From Novosphingobium sp. AAP83 (GTDB taxonomy: Bacteria; Pseudomonadota; Alphaproteobacteria; Sphingomonadales; Sphingomonadaceae), in contig NZ_LJHY01000010.1 of the NCBI RefSeq assembly GCF_001295795.1, positions 105,884-169,883 of the forward strand: a stretch of DNA of 64,000 bases, read 5' to 3'. This document shows positions 1 through 10,034 of the stretch, one piece after another; the first letter of the stretch is position 1; each line of letters opens with the position of its first letter. A model generated the notes under the pieces. That model had not been told where the DNA came from, made no database searches, and was given only the letters and a program-made list of their open reading frames with translations. The translations under genes and the position numbers were made by a program.

Positions 1-362
1 GCGAGTTTGGGGCCGACGCCGTTGGCGCGCGCGACCATCGCGGCATCGCCGTTGGCGCAGGCGCGCTGCAATTCTTCGATGGCCAGCGCCGAGAGGATGG
101 CGAGCGCGACTTTGGACCCCACGCCTTGCACCGCTGTGAGCAGGCGGAACCATGCGCGTTCGCCCGCGCTGGTAAAGCCGATCAGGCGCTGGTCGGTCTC
201 GCTCACCTGCATTTCGGTGTGGACGACGACTTTATCGCCGCGAATGCCAAGATGGGTGAGCGTCTTGGCCGAGCATTGCACGAGGTAGCCGACGCCGTTC
301 ACGTCAATCACGGCCCAATCGGGGCCTGTATCATCAAGAATGCCGGTAAGCTTGGCGATCAT
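1..362 (-). CDS. ruvA: Holliday junction branch migration protein RuvA (5' part; 3' end outside window)
   Basis: RuvA binds four-way DNA junctions as a tetramer and loads the RuvB helicase during recombinational repair. The reverse strand reads from an ATG at 362 and starts [20 protein letters not shown], a typical N-terminal OB-fold that includes the NGVGYLVQC strand. A helix-hairpin-helix with [17 protein letters not shown] follows, and a second one ([11 protein letters not shown]) is cut by the window edge. About 120 codons are present of the roughly 200 usual for the family. RuvB and the C-terminal RuvB-binding domain would lie to the left. The start is well placed because the OB-fold begins at once. 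Identification is by sequence recognition and is secure; only the truncation limits the entry. Confidence 0.95.
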   Translation of the reverse strand, partial: MIAKLTGILDDTGPDWAVIDVNGVGYLVQCSAKTLTHLGIRGDKVVVHTEMQVSETDQRLIGFTSAGERAWFRLLTAVQGVGSKVALAILSALAIEELQRACANGDAAMVARANGVGPKL

Positions 363-414
363 GGTTTGTTCTTATGCACTGCGCTGGGGCTCTGCGCAAG
401 CCCGAGGCCGAAAC

Positions 415-678
415 TCACTCTTCCGGCGCTGCGCGGGCGATCATGTCCATGAAGTTGCGCGCGGCCTCACGGTCGTCCGGATCCTTGAACGCGACGTCCA
501 GATCGGGTGCAGCGCCGAGCATATAGAGCAGCGACCACATGCCAAACCGGCGCGCGCGGTCTTTCTCGAGCCCGAAATCGACCAGCATATGTTCAACGCC
601 TGCCTCCAGTGCGGCAGGGGTGGCGGCGGCAAGGTCGTCCGTGCCGAAATACCGGCGCATCTGGTCATCAAATTCCAT
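415..678 (-). CDS. Small conserved-looking protein of unknown function, 87 aa
   Basis: I do not recognise a named family. The 87-residue product is acidic and predicted helical, with no signal peptide, membrane segment or cysteine motif. It reads as DDQMRRYFGTDDL, then a helical stretch with FGMWSLLYMLG, and ends in a segment rich in Asp, Arg and Met. It lies 52 bases upstream of ruvA on the same strand, so the two may share a transcript. An ATG at 678 and an acidic, non-repetitive composition favour a real gene over an antisense shadow, and no larger gene competes on the other strand. Function cannot be inferred. Confidence 0.7.
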   Translation of the reverse strand: MEFDDQMRRYFGTDDLAAATPAALEAGVEHMLVDFGLEKDRARRFGMWSLLYMLGAAPDLDVAFKDPDDREAARNFMDMIARAAPEE

Positions 679-722
679 GCGCCGGACTTATGGTACGCCC
701 GCGATCAGCGCAAGCGCACAGC

Positions 723-757
723 AAAAAGCCCGCCGGGGATGATCCCGGCGGGCCTTT
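723..757 (-). terminator. Rho-independent terminator after acnA
   Basis: A perfect 10-bp stem (GCCCGCCGGG at 728-737, CCCGGCGGGC at 744-753) encloses a six-base loop. On the minus strand five T follow the stem (723-727), placing it about 22 bases past the acnA stop codon. The plus side has only three T, so minus-strand use is favoured. Confidence 0.85.
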
Positions 758-778
758 GTCTGGGCTATGCCTTGCCGC

Positions 779-3451
<2,673 letters not shown>

Positions 3452-3633
3452 GGCGTTGAGTCTTCCCTCCTGTCGTGGCCGTTGCTGGCAAAGTGCCGCG
3501 CGGGGAAATGCGATGGATTTTGTCCACGCAGCGCGGCGGGTAACGGCCTGAAAGCGACTGCCCGATGCGCGCAAACATGGCCCCCGTCAAGGCGCTAGTT
3601 GATGAAACACATGCGCGTAAAAACTAATTAACG

Positions 3634-3652
3634 CGTAATGATTATCATTAGC
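3634..3652. promoter_or_regulatory. Candidate Fur box upstream of acnA
   Basis: A 15-bp perfect palindrome TAATGATTATCATTA (3636-3650) matches the core of the classical 19-bp Fur consensus (GATAATGATWATCATTATC); I count 16 of 19 positions. It lies between acnA (start 3451, minus) and the 3' end of the transporter gene at 3684, so acnA is the natural target. Fur control of an iron-sulfur TCA enzyme would make sense, but the link is inferred from the motif alone. Confidence 0.6.
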
Positions 3653-3683
3653 ATAAGTTGCAGCGATCTTGCTCGAAAATGGC

Positions 3684-4577
3684 TCAATTCGGCAGTTCGG
3701 GCCGTGGCGCATCAGTTTTGCGCCACGTAGCATAAAGGCAGCCCGCCACGATCAGCACGACGCCGCAGACGGTCTGCAAGGTGACCGGTTCGGCAAAAGC
3801 GATCCAGCCCACCACCGCAGCCCAGAGGAACGCGGTATATTCCAGCGGAACCAGCACTTGCGCCTCGGCCCGGGCATAGGCCCAGCTGAGCAGCATCAGC
3901 GACACAGTGGACATCGCGGCCGATATCACAATCAACCCCCATGCCGCCGCGCTGGGCCAAGGCGCCCACCACCATGCGCCGATGCCGAGGAACAGGAACG
4001 ATACGAGCGTTTGAAAAAAGGCGACTTCTTCAGGCCCTGCCAATTGCGCTTGCTGGCGCTGCAACACCAGATTCCACGCATAGAGCACGGCGGACACGAG
4101 AATCGCGATCAACCCTTTGACAGCATTCGCATCGATCTGGCCTTCAAACTTGCCCAAACCGATCACCGCCACACCAATGAGCGCGAGCACCGAGCCGGCA
4201 ATCGCGGCGGCTTCAATCTTCTCGCCCAGCATGACGGCGGCCAGATAGAGCGCGATCAGCGGCGCGATAAACGAGAGCGCGATACCTTCGGCCAGCGGCG
4301 TGTGGACCAGCCCGTAGAAAAACAGTGTGGCCATGCAGGCCGCCACCACCCCGCGCAGGATATGGACTTTCATCGTGGCGCGCGCAGGCCAGCCCTGACG
4401 CGAGCGCAGCCAGAGTGGTGCCATAATAACCGAACCGGCCAAGCCCCGCCAGAACATGGCGGCATAAGCGCCGACCATAATCGAAGCGGCTTTCATCACG
4501 CCATCCATGATCGAGAACAGGCCCAAGCCCAGCATCGTCGCGAGGATTGGCATCAAAAGGGTGCGGGGCGCCTGCAT
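3684..4577 (-). CDS. DMT-superfamily (EamA) transporter, 297 aa
   Basis: A polytopic inner-membrane protein of 297 residues with about ten hydrophobic segments in two similar halves, the usual EamA/RhaT-type drug/metabolite transporter layout. Recognisable pieces are the first-half SIMDGVMKAASIMVGAYAAM region and second-half helices such as EYTAFLWAAVVGWIAFAEPV, with its family-typical Pro-Glu near the membrane end. Substrate cannot be read from sequence; members export amino acids, nucleotides or other metabolites. The ATG at 4577 begins close to the first membrane segment. It is transcribed in the same direction as acnA but has its own upstream space, and it diverges from the L,D-transpeptidase gene at 4758. 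Confidence 0.9.
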   Translation of the reverse strand: MQAPRTLLMPILATMLGLGLFSIMDGVMKAASIMVGAYAAMFWRGLAGSVIMAPLWLRSRQGWPARATMKVHILRGVVAACMATLFFYGLVHTPLAEGIALSFIAPLIALYLAAVMLGEKIEAAAIAGSVLALIGVAVIGLGKFEGQIDANAVKGLIAILVSAVLYAWNLVLQRQQAQLAGPEEVAFFQTLVSFLFLGIGAWWWAPWPSAAAWGLIVISAAMSTVSLMLLSWAYARAEAQVLVPLEYTAFLWAAVVGWIAFAEPVTLQTVCGVVLIVAGCLYATWRKTDAPRPELPN

Positions 4578-4757
4578 GTGGGCGGCTTAGGCAAAGTCGG
4601 CGGCGATAGGAACCATCTTGTGTGTCAGGCATGACAGAATTCAGGCTGTGGCAAGGCGCAATGCTTGATCGCGCTTCCGGCATGGGGCAGGAACGCTGTG
4701 ACAGCACCGGATTTGCATATGGCGACAGCCGTTGCGCGGAATGACAGGGATACGAAC

Positions 4758-6113
4758 GTGAAGCGTGTGATCGACGGGACCGGCCTTTCCGGGAAACTTG
4801 GCGTCGCAATGTTGGGCCTGATGCTTGTTGCCCAACCGCTTGCTGCGCAACCTCTTGCTGTTCAGGCCAAACCCGGCGCAGCCCCTGTTGACCTGACCGC
4901 GCAAGATATGCCAACGCCCGCCGCCGTTGCAGCGCCGCAGCCGCCCGCGCCGATACCGCATTGGTCCCAGACAGATGCACAAACCCTGCTCGCCACGATC
5001 AAGGGTATTGGCGCAGAAGGTCTGTTTGCCAAGGATTACCAGCCGGATCTGCTGTCTGCGGCCATCGCCAAAGGCGAAAGCCCGGAACTGGACGCGATTG
5101 CCACGCGCCTGTTTACCTGGCTGGCCGAAGACTTGCGCGACGGACGCACGCCGATGTCTGCGCGGGTGCAGTGGTTCGCGGTCGATCCCGATCAGGACGT
5201 AAACCCGACCTCGCTGATTCTGGCTGATGCGCTGGTGCGCCGCGATGTGAAGGGCGCGCTGATGGCGCTTGCGCCAACCGTGCCCGATTATGCCGCATTG
5301 AAAGAGGCGCTGCCCAAAGCGCAAACGCCCAAGCAGGCCGCGCTGATTCGCGCCAACATGGACCGCTGGCGCTGGCTGGCCCGCGATCTGGGACGGCAAT
5401 ATCTGCTGACCAACGTGCCCGAACAGATGCTGCGGATCACCGTGCGCAACAAGATCATCAAGACCTACAAGGTGGTGGTCGGCAAGCCCGGCCGCACTGC
5501 AACGCCGCAACTGGCCGAAACGGTTGAGGGCGTGATCTTCAACCCGACATGGACCGTGCCGCAATCGATCGTGGTGGGCGAAGGGCTTGGCGCGCGGCTG
5601 GTGAGCAATCCCAAGCAGGCCGAGCGCGAGGGTTACAAGGTGACCAAGCTTTCCGACGGGATGATCGTGGTGGTGCAGCAGCCCGGCGATAACAATTCGC
5701 TGGGCCGGATGAAGCTCGACATGCCCAATGAGCATGCGATCTTCCTGCACGATACCCCGAGCAAAGCCGCGTTCAACCTGCCCGCCCGCGCGCTAAGCCA
5801 CGGCTGCGTGCGCGTTCAAGGCGCGACCGAACTGGCGATGACAATGGCGATTCTGGGCGCCGGGATGACGCCGGACGAAGCCGTCGCGGTCCATTCGTCG
5901 AAGGAATATACCAAAGTCCCGATGACCAAGACCTTTCCGGTCTATCTGACGTATTTCACGGTGGCGCGCGACGTGACCGGGATGCTGCGCTCGTTCGCCG
6001 ACATCTATGGCCGCGATGCGCCGGTGCTCGCCAGCTTTGCCCAGCCGCGCAAGGAACACACCACCCAGCGCAAGAGCACCGAGGAAGTGATCAAGCTGGA
6101 TAATCCGCTTTAG
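4758..6113 (+). CDS. Secreted L,D-transpeptidase (YkuD domain, YcbB-like), 451 aa
   Basis: L,D-transpeptidases make 3-3 peptidoglycan cross-links or attach proteins to the wall in the periplasm. The YkuD catalytic signature is present: HDTPSKAAF, then SHGCVRV with the nucleophile Cys350. The N-terminal 150 residues, including an LRDGRTPMSARVQW segment, fit the scaffold domain seen in YcbB-type enzymes. I chose the GTG at 4758 because AGGGA sits 7 bases before it and the product begins with a clean signal peptide (KRVIDG, hydrophobic GVAMLGLMLV, then an AQ cleavage region). In-frame ATGs at 4719 and 4665 would put long polar tails before the signal. A second, unrelated-family L,D-transpeptidase lies 0.5 kb downstream on the other strand. 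Confidence 0.92.
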   Translation: MKRVIDGTGLSGKLGVAMLGLMLVAQPLAAQPLAVQAKPGAAPVDLTAQDMPTPAAVAAPQPPAPIPHWSQTDAQTLLATIKGIGAEGLFAKDYQPDLLSAAIAKGESPELDAIATRLFTWLAEDLRDGRTPMSARVQWFAVDPDQDVNPTSLILADALVRRDVKGALMALAPTVPDYAALKEALPKAQTPKQAALIRANMDRWRWLARDLGRQYLLTNVPEQMLRITVRNKIIKTYKVVVGKPGRTATPQLAETVEGVIFNPTWTVPQSIVVGEGLGARLVSNPKQAEREGYKVTKLSDGMIVVVQQPGDNNSLGRMKLDMPNEHAIFLHDTPSKAAFNLPARALSHGCVRVQGATELAMTMAILGAGMTPDEAVAVHSSKEYTKVPMTKTFPVYLTYFTVARDVTGMLRSFADIYGRDAPVLASFAQPRKEHTTQRKSTEEVIKLDNPL

Positions 6114-6129
6114 AATTGCTTGTTGTAAA

Positions 6130-6315
6130 GTGAGGACACGGCAAAGCGTTTGTGCGCGCAAGGCGCGCTATACATCATCGGAAGAAGCGATAGAGGCCGC
6201 AAGGGCAAGCGGCCTCGTCCTGTATCCCTACAAGTGTGACCGGTGTTTTCGCTATCACCTGACCAGCCGCACCAAGGGGCGGCGTCAGCCACGGCCAGTG
6301 GTGTCGGGGAGCTGA
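6130..6315 (+). CDS. Small zinc-knuckle-like protein (HLTSR motif), 61 aa
   Basis: This 61-residue basic protein has a pattern I recognise from small sphingomonad and phage proteins: an N-terminal Cys-Ala-Arg-Lys, an alanine-rich helix (SSEEAIEAARAS), then YKCDRC and a downstream HLTSR. The cysteines and histidine would suit one zinc site. It begins at GTG 6130, only 16 bases after the transpeptidase stop, and could be co-transcribed. The ribosome site is weak. No biochemical role is known to me; nucleic-acid binding is a reasonable guess from charge and fold, not something the sequence proves. Confidence 0.6.
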   Translation: MRTRQSVCARKARYTSSEEAIEAARASGLVLYPYKCDRCFRYHLTSRTKGRRQPRPVVSGS

Positions 6316-6380
6316 TTTGCTGTGACAAGACCTGTCAGGTCGCACTTGTTTCAGGGGTCATCCCTGCGTTCAAACTTTGG

Positions 6381-6562
6381 AGGGTTTCACGCAGAGACGC
6401 AGGGCAGAAGGGGAGACGCGGAGAGGGCACGTTTAGCTGCAACGCCTTATTCCCGATCAGGCCGCGCGCAATCCGGCTTTGTCATCCATTAAAAGCGGCT
6501 TTGCCGTCACGCCCGACGCCTCTGCGTCTCGACTTCTTCTCTGCGCCTCTGCGTGAACCCTT
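6381..6562. repeat. MITE-like intergenic element, copy 1 (about 180 bp)
   Basis: The element is bounded by imperfect inverted repeats of about 45 bases: left 6381-6425 contains GTTTCACGCAGAGACGCAG, and right 6518-6562 contains its near-complement CTGCGCCTCTGCGTGAA. A second copy with the same ends and a recognisably related centre lies at 26797-26975. It carries no ORF. It fills the convergent gap between the small zinc-knuckle gene and the second L,D-transpeptidase. Confidence 0.8.
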
Positions 6563-6576
6563 TGTCGTGCGCAGCT

Positions 6577-7200
6577 TCAGCCGAGGCCCAGCCTGTCGGC
6601 ATAGATCAGGCGGCCGCCGGACAATTGCCACAGGGCGTAATTGAAATCAGCCTCGGCCATCGCAAAGCAGCCGTCCGAACGGCCGAGTTTGCCGAAGCGT
6701 TCCAGCATATCGGCGTTGGCATATTTTGCCGGGTGCAGCACCACGGCCCGATCCAGCACGTTGGAATTGTCAGGCGAGAGGCCACCCAGCCTTACCGATG
6801 TGCCGTATTTGCCCTTGTACCATTCGTAGGTGACATAGGCCCCGCGTGAGGTGGCAAGGCTGCCGACTTCGTTCGAGAAGGTCTTGAGAAAACCGTCATG
6901 TTCCGGATCGGAGCCGCGCCCGTGCGAGACGAGGAACGAGCGCACTTCGCCGCGTTCCAGATTGGCAAAGTGGAAGCGCGGCAGCGACGATGGCATGGCG
7001 AAATCGGCGATGGCGGCAATATCGGTACTCCACAAGGATGCGCGATGCCGCTCAACTTGTTCTTTGGCCACTTCCAGAATGCGGCGGTGCTGTTCATTGG
7101 GATAATAGACCGCTGCAGCCACGCGCGGCGGGAACACCACAGCAGCAGCGCTTGCCACTGCGCCTGCCAGTACCGTCCGTCTGTCAACCACGATGCTCAT
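6577..7200 (-). CDS. Murein L,D-transpeptidase catalytic domain protein (YkuD_2 family), 207 aa
   Basis: The 207-residue product starts with a twin-arginine-like leader (DRRTVLAG followed by an alanine-rich hydrophobic run ending near VAAA), so it is probably exported. The body matches the YkuD_2 family: PRFHFANLERGEV, SHGRGSDPEHDGF, and the GRSDGCFA signature with Cys178 as probable nucleophile. Such proteins are assumed to act on peptidoglycan peptides, with little direct biochemistry that I know of. It is separate in sequence from the YkuD enzyme at 4758. It is the last gene before the MITE-like element and is transcribed away from it. Confidence 0.85.
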   Translation of the reverse strand: MSIVVDRRTVLAGAVASAAAVVFPPRVAAAVYYPNEQHRRILEVAKEQVERHRASLWSTDIAAIADFAMPSSLPRFHFANLERGEVRSFLVSHGRGSDPEHDGFLKTFSNEVGSLATSRGAYVTYEWYKGKYGTSVRLGGLSPDNSNVLDRAVVLHPAKYANADMLERFGKLGRSDGCFAMAEADFNYALWQLSGGRLIYADRLGLG

Positions 7201-7285
7201 GCCCGGTCCCTATCACGCGGCATCCTTATCCAGCGTGAACGAGGGCTATTCTAGCGGATTGCAACAGGATTTCCAGTATCTGTGT

Positions 7286-7768
7286 CTAAGCGTTTCCGCC
7301 AAGGCGCAGGAGCGCCTTGCCGTCCACCCGCATCACCGTCCATTCGTCCATGAACTTGGCACCGAGCGACTTGTAAAAGCCGATGGAAGGTTCGTTCCAA
7401 TCGAGCACCCACCATTCCAGCCGCGCGCAATCGCGCTCTATCGCCAAAGCGGCAAGGTGCGAGAGCAGCGCCTTGCCAAGGCCGCTGCCGCGCGCTTCAG
7501 GCTTGACGAACAAGTCTTCGAGATAGATCCCCGGCTTGCCTTCGAAGGTGGAGAAGTTGTGAAAGAACAAGGCGAAGCCTTGGGGCGTGCCATCAAGTTC
7601 GCCGATAACGACTTCGGCATAAGGGCGGGGACCGAAGAGCTTTTGCCCAAGGACGGCTTCATCGAAGCGGACTTCGTGGGAGAGCTTTTCATAGTCCGCC
7701 AGTGCGCGGATCAAGCTGGCGATCAGCGGCAGGTCTTCGGCAATGGCTGGGCGGATGGCGATGGTCAT
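7286..7768 (-). CDS. GNAT family N-acetyltransferase (SSAT-like), 160 aa
   Basis: A complete GNAT domain. The acetyl-CoA pyrophosphate loop is visible as VKPEARGSGLGKALL, preceded by the beta-4 strand GIYLEDLFV. The order of elements, with HNFSTFEGKPGIYLEDLF and ARLEWWVLDWNEPSIGFY, resembles the diamine/thialysine acetyltransferase (SSAT) branch. Substrate is therefore likely a polyamine-like or amino-acid-like amine, but this is family inference. It starts at ATG 7768, 39 bases after the ispG stop and in the same direction, so co-transcription with ispG is possible. Confidence 0.88.
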   Translation of the reverse strand: MTIAIRPAIAEDLPLIASLIRALADYEKLSHEVRFDEAVLGQKLFGPRPYAEVVIGELDGTPQGFALFFHNFSTFEGKPGIYLEDLFVKPEARGSGLGKALLSHLAALAIERDCARLEWWVLDWNEPSIGFYKSLGAKFMDEWTVMRVDGKALLRLGGNA

Positions 7769-7807
7769 GGGGTGAGGCTGCCAAGTTTCTGGGTAGGCGA
7801 GCAGTTC

Positions 7808-8944
7808 CTACTCCGCCGCCTCGGTCGTATTTCCGGCGTCGGTCGTCGCGTTTTCCAATTCCGCGGCTTTGGCTTCGACCAGCGACACGATGTGTTCGAG
7901 CATATCTTCGGATTGCACAGTGTGGTCGGTCACGCCCGAGAGGTAGACCATGTGTTTGCCGTTGCCGCCGCCGGTGAGGCCGATATCGGTTTCGCGCGCT
8001 TCGCCGGGGCCGTTGACCACGCAGCCCAGCACAGAAAGCGAGAGCGGCGTCTTGATGTGTGACAGGCGGCTTTCGAGCGCTTCGACCGTGCGGATCACAT
8101 CAAAGCCCTGCCGCGCACAACTGGGGCACGAGACAACGCGAACGCCGCGCGTGCGCAGGCCCAGCGATTTGAGGATTTCAAAGCCGACGCGCACTTCTTC
8201 TTCGGGTTCAGCCGAGAGCGAGACGCGCACGGTATCGCCGATGCCCGCCCAGAGCAGGTTGCCGATGCCGATGGAGGATTTTACCGTGCCCCCGATCAAG
8301 CCGCCTGCTTCGGTGATGCCCAAATGCAGCGGGCAATCGACCGCTTCGGCAAGGCCCATATAGGCTGCGACCGCGAGGAACACGTCGGAGGCTTTGACTG
8401 CGACCTTGAATTCATGGAAATCATGGTCTTGCAGCAGCTTGATATGATCGAGCGCGGATTCGACCAGTGCTTCGGGGCAGGGTTCGCCGTATTTTTCGAG
8501 CAGGTCTTTTTCGAGGCTGCCGGCGTTCACGCCAATGCGGATGGCGCAACCGTTGGCCTTGGCGGCGCGGACGACTTCGGCAACGCGCTGGTTGCTGCCG
8601 ATGTTGCCGGGATTGATGCGCAAGCACGCCGCGCCCGCATCAGCGGCTTCCAATGCGCGCTGGTAGTGGAAATGGATGTCGGCGACGAGCGGGACGCGGG
8701 CGGCGCGGGCGATCTGGCGGAAGGCAGCGGTGCTTTCCACATCGGGGCACGATACGCGGATAAGATCGGCGCCTGCATCTTCGCAGCGGCGGATCTGGTT
8801 GATCGTGGCGACTGCATCGGAGGTGAGCGTGTTGGTCATCGTTTGCACGGTGATCGGAGCATCGCCGCCGACGGGGACCGCGCCGACCATGATCTGGCGG
8901 CTCTTGCGACGCGCGATATCGCGCCAAGGACGAATAGATGACAT
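7808..8944 (-). CDS. ispG: 4-hydroxy-3-methylbut-2-en-1-yl diphosphate synthase IspG
   Basis: IspG (GcpE) converts MEcPP to HMBPP in the MEP isoprenoid pathway using a [4Fe-4S] cluster. From the ATG at 8944 the protein has 378 residues. The TIM-barrel part begins [20 protein letters not shown] with the [16 protein letters not shown] strand, and the cluster ligands are Cys273 and Cys276 (SCPSCARQG) and Cys308 ([12 protein letters not shown]). The open frame extends 61 codons further up, but that stretch overlaps the neighbouring acetyltransferase gene and shows no family similarity. It lies between two GNAT genes on the same strand with gaps of about 40 bases. Its cluster would depend on the SUF system encoded at 28-34 kb. 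Confidence 0.97.
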   Translation of the reverse strand: MSSIRPWRDIARRKSRQIMVGAVPVGGDAPITVQTMTNTLTSDAVATINQIRRCEDAGADLIRVSCPDVESTAAFRQIARAARVPLVADIHFHYQRALEAADAGAACLRINPGNIGSNQRVAEVVRAAKANGCAIRIGVNAGSLEKDLLEKYGEPCPEALVESALDHIKLLQDHDFHEFKVAVKASDVFLAVAAYMGLAEAVDCPLHLGITEAGGLIGGTVKSSIGIGNLLWAGIGDTVRVSLSAEPEEEVRVGFEILKSLGLRTRGVRVVSCPSCARQGFDVIRTVEALESRLSHIKTPLSLSVLGCVVNGPGEARETDIGLTGGGNGKHMVYLSGVTDHTVQSEDMLEHIVSLVEAKAAELENATTDAGNTTEAAE

Positions 8945-8984
8945 GAGGCTCTCTATAGAGCCAAGCTGTGACGACGGGAAGGCG

Positions 8985-9497
8985 CTATAGCTTTTTGGCG
9001 AACATGAATTCGGGATCGCAATGATCGCCCACCCAGAATTCGATGTCAGCCACTTTTTCGAAGCCGAAACGCCGATAAAATGCCTGTGCCTGGGGATTAT
9101 CGGCATAGACCGAGAGCTGCATTTCATCGGCAGACCAGCCTTGCGCCTCTGCCTGTGCCCATTCCATCAGTCGCGCACCGTGCCCGCGCCCGATCAGATC
9201 GGGATCGGTGTAGAGCTGTTTCAGCTCCATCGGTGATTGGGCGGCCGTGTGTGTGGGCAAACCGCTAGTGCGCGCAATTTTGCAGAACGAGGCCAGCGCG
9301 CCACCTTGTTCAATCACGGCGATGCACAAATCGGGGTTGGCCAAGTCTGCCAGAACGCTGGTGACGGCGTAAACCTTTTCAAGAAACTGGCCTAAGTTTT
9401 CCGCGCTATACAGATGGCCGAATTTGACGACGAAGGCGCGGCGTCCAAGATTGGCAAGCGCGGCGGCATCGGCGGGTGTGGCGAGGCGGAGTGTCAT
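8985..9497 (-). CDS. GNAT family N-acetyltransferase, 170 aa
   Basis: The 170-residue product is a single GNAT domain: N-terminal [19 protein letters not shown], central [21 protein letters not shown] with the acetyl-CoA-binding loop, and the C-terminal [18 protein letters not shown] motif typical of the fold. It is distinct from the GNAT at 7286 (the two share only family motifs). The acceptor substrate is not evident; RimI-like or small-amine acetylation are both possible. It starts at ATG 9497 and ends 40 bases before ispG on the same strand, so it may lead the GNAT-ispG-GNAT transcript. Confidence 0.88.
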   Translation of the reverse strand: MTLRLATPADAAALANLGRRAFVVKFGHLYSAENLGQFLEKVYAVTSVLADLANPDLCIAVIEQGGALASFCKIARTSGLPTHTAAQSPMELKQLYTDPDLIGRGHGARLMEWAQAEAQGWSADEMQLSVYADNPQAQAFYRRFGFEKVADIEFWVGDHCDPEFMFAKKL

Positions 9498-9538
9498 GGG
9501 GTCCGCTTTAACGCCACGTTCTGCGTTGCGCTACGGGA

Positions 9539-9961
9539 TCAGCCTTCCTTTTCGGCCTTAACTTTGGTGTAAGGCACGAACTGCCCCAAGCCGACCGTAC
9601 CGCGCCAGAATCCGACGTTGCGATCGATCATGCGGACAATATCGACGTTGCACAATTGCGCGCCCTAGGGCGTCGTCAGCATGATATCGTCATCATCCAG
9701 CAGGCTGGCACCCGATTGGGGGCGGTTAACCCAGATCGTGCCGCCCGATTCATAGGCAATCGCAGTATCATCATAGACCCGCGTCTGCGTAACGCGGGGC
9801 AGGTAAATGCAGTTCACCGGCGCGCCCGCAACGCGGCCTTCAAGCTTTTTGGCCAAGGCCTCTTCGGGAGTGACGCGCGATTTTGCATCAGCGGCAACGC
9901 CTGCGAGAAGCAGCGATCCGGCTGTGAGACAGGCAGCGAAGGTGCGGGCAACTCTGATCAT
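9539..9961 (-). pseudogene. Secreted small protein gene interrupted by an in-frame amber codon
   Basis: From ATG 9961 the frame encodes a signal peptide (MIRVARTFAACLTAGSLLLA, then GVAADAKS) and a short domain with AGAPVNCIYLP and GGTIWVNRP. It reaches TAG at 9665-9667, right after DDDDIMLTTP. The same frame then continues without further stops for 41 codons (GAQLCNVDIVRMIDRNVGFW, RGTVGLGQFVPYTKVKAEKE) to a TGA at 9539. The continuation looks like the natural C-terminus of this exported family: a second Cys, then a GLGQFVPY-type end. I therefore read it as one 140-codon gene with a nonsense change, or a base-call error. The shortened product would lack the second cysteine. Function is unknown. 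Confidence 0.75.
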
Positions 9962-10034
9962 GGCGAGAATTCCTTTTCGAGTCGTTCCCTCAAGGATGCC
10001 AACCACTGCCTGAACCTTGACTGACCAGTGCGCT

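Noticed and set aside
4641..5750. 369-codon minus-strand ORF opposite the L,D-transpeptidase
   Set aside because: Low-complexity composition and no family features; the plus-strand gene is intact.
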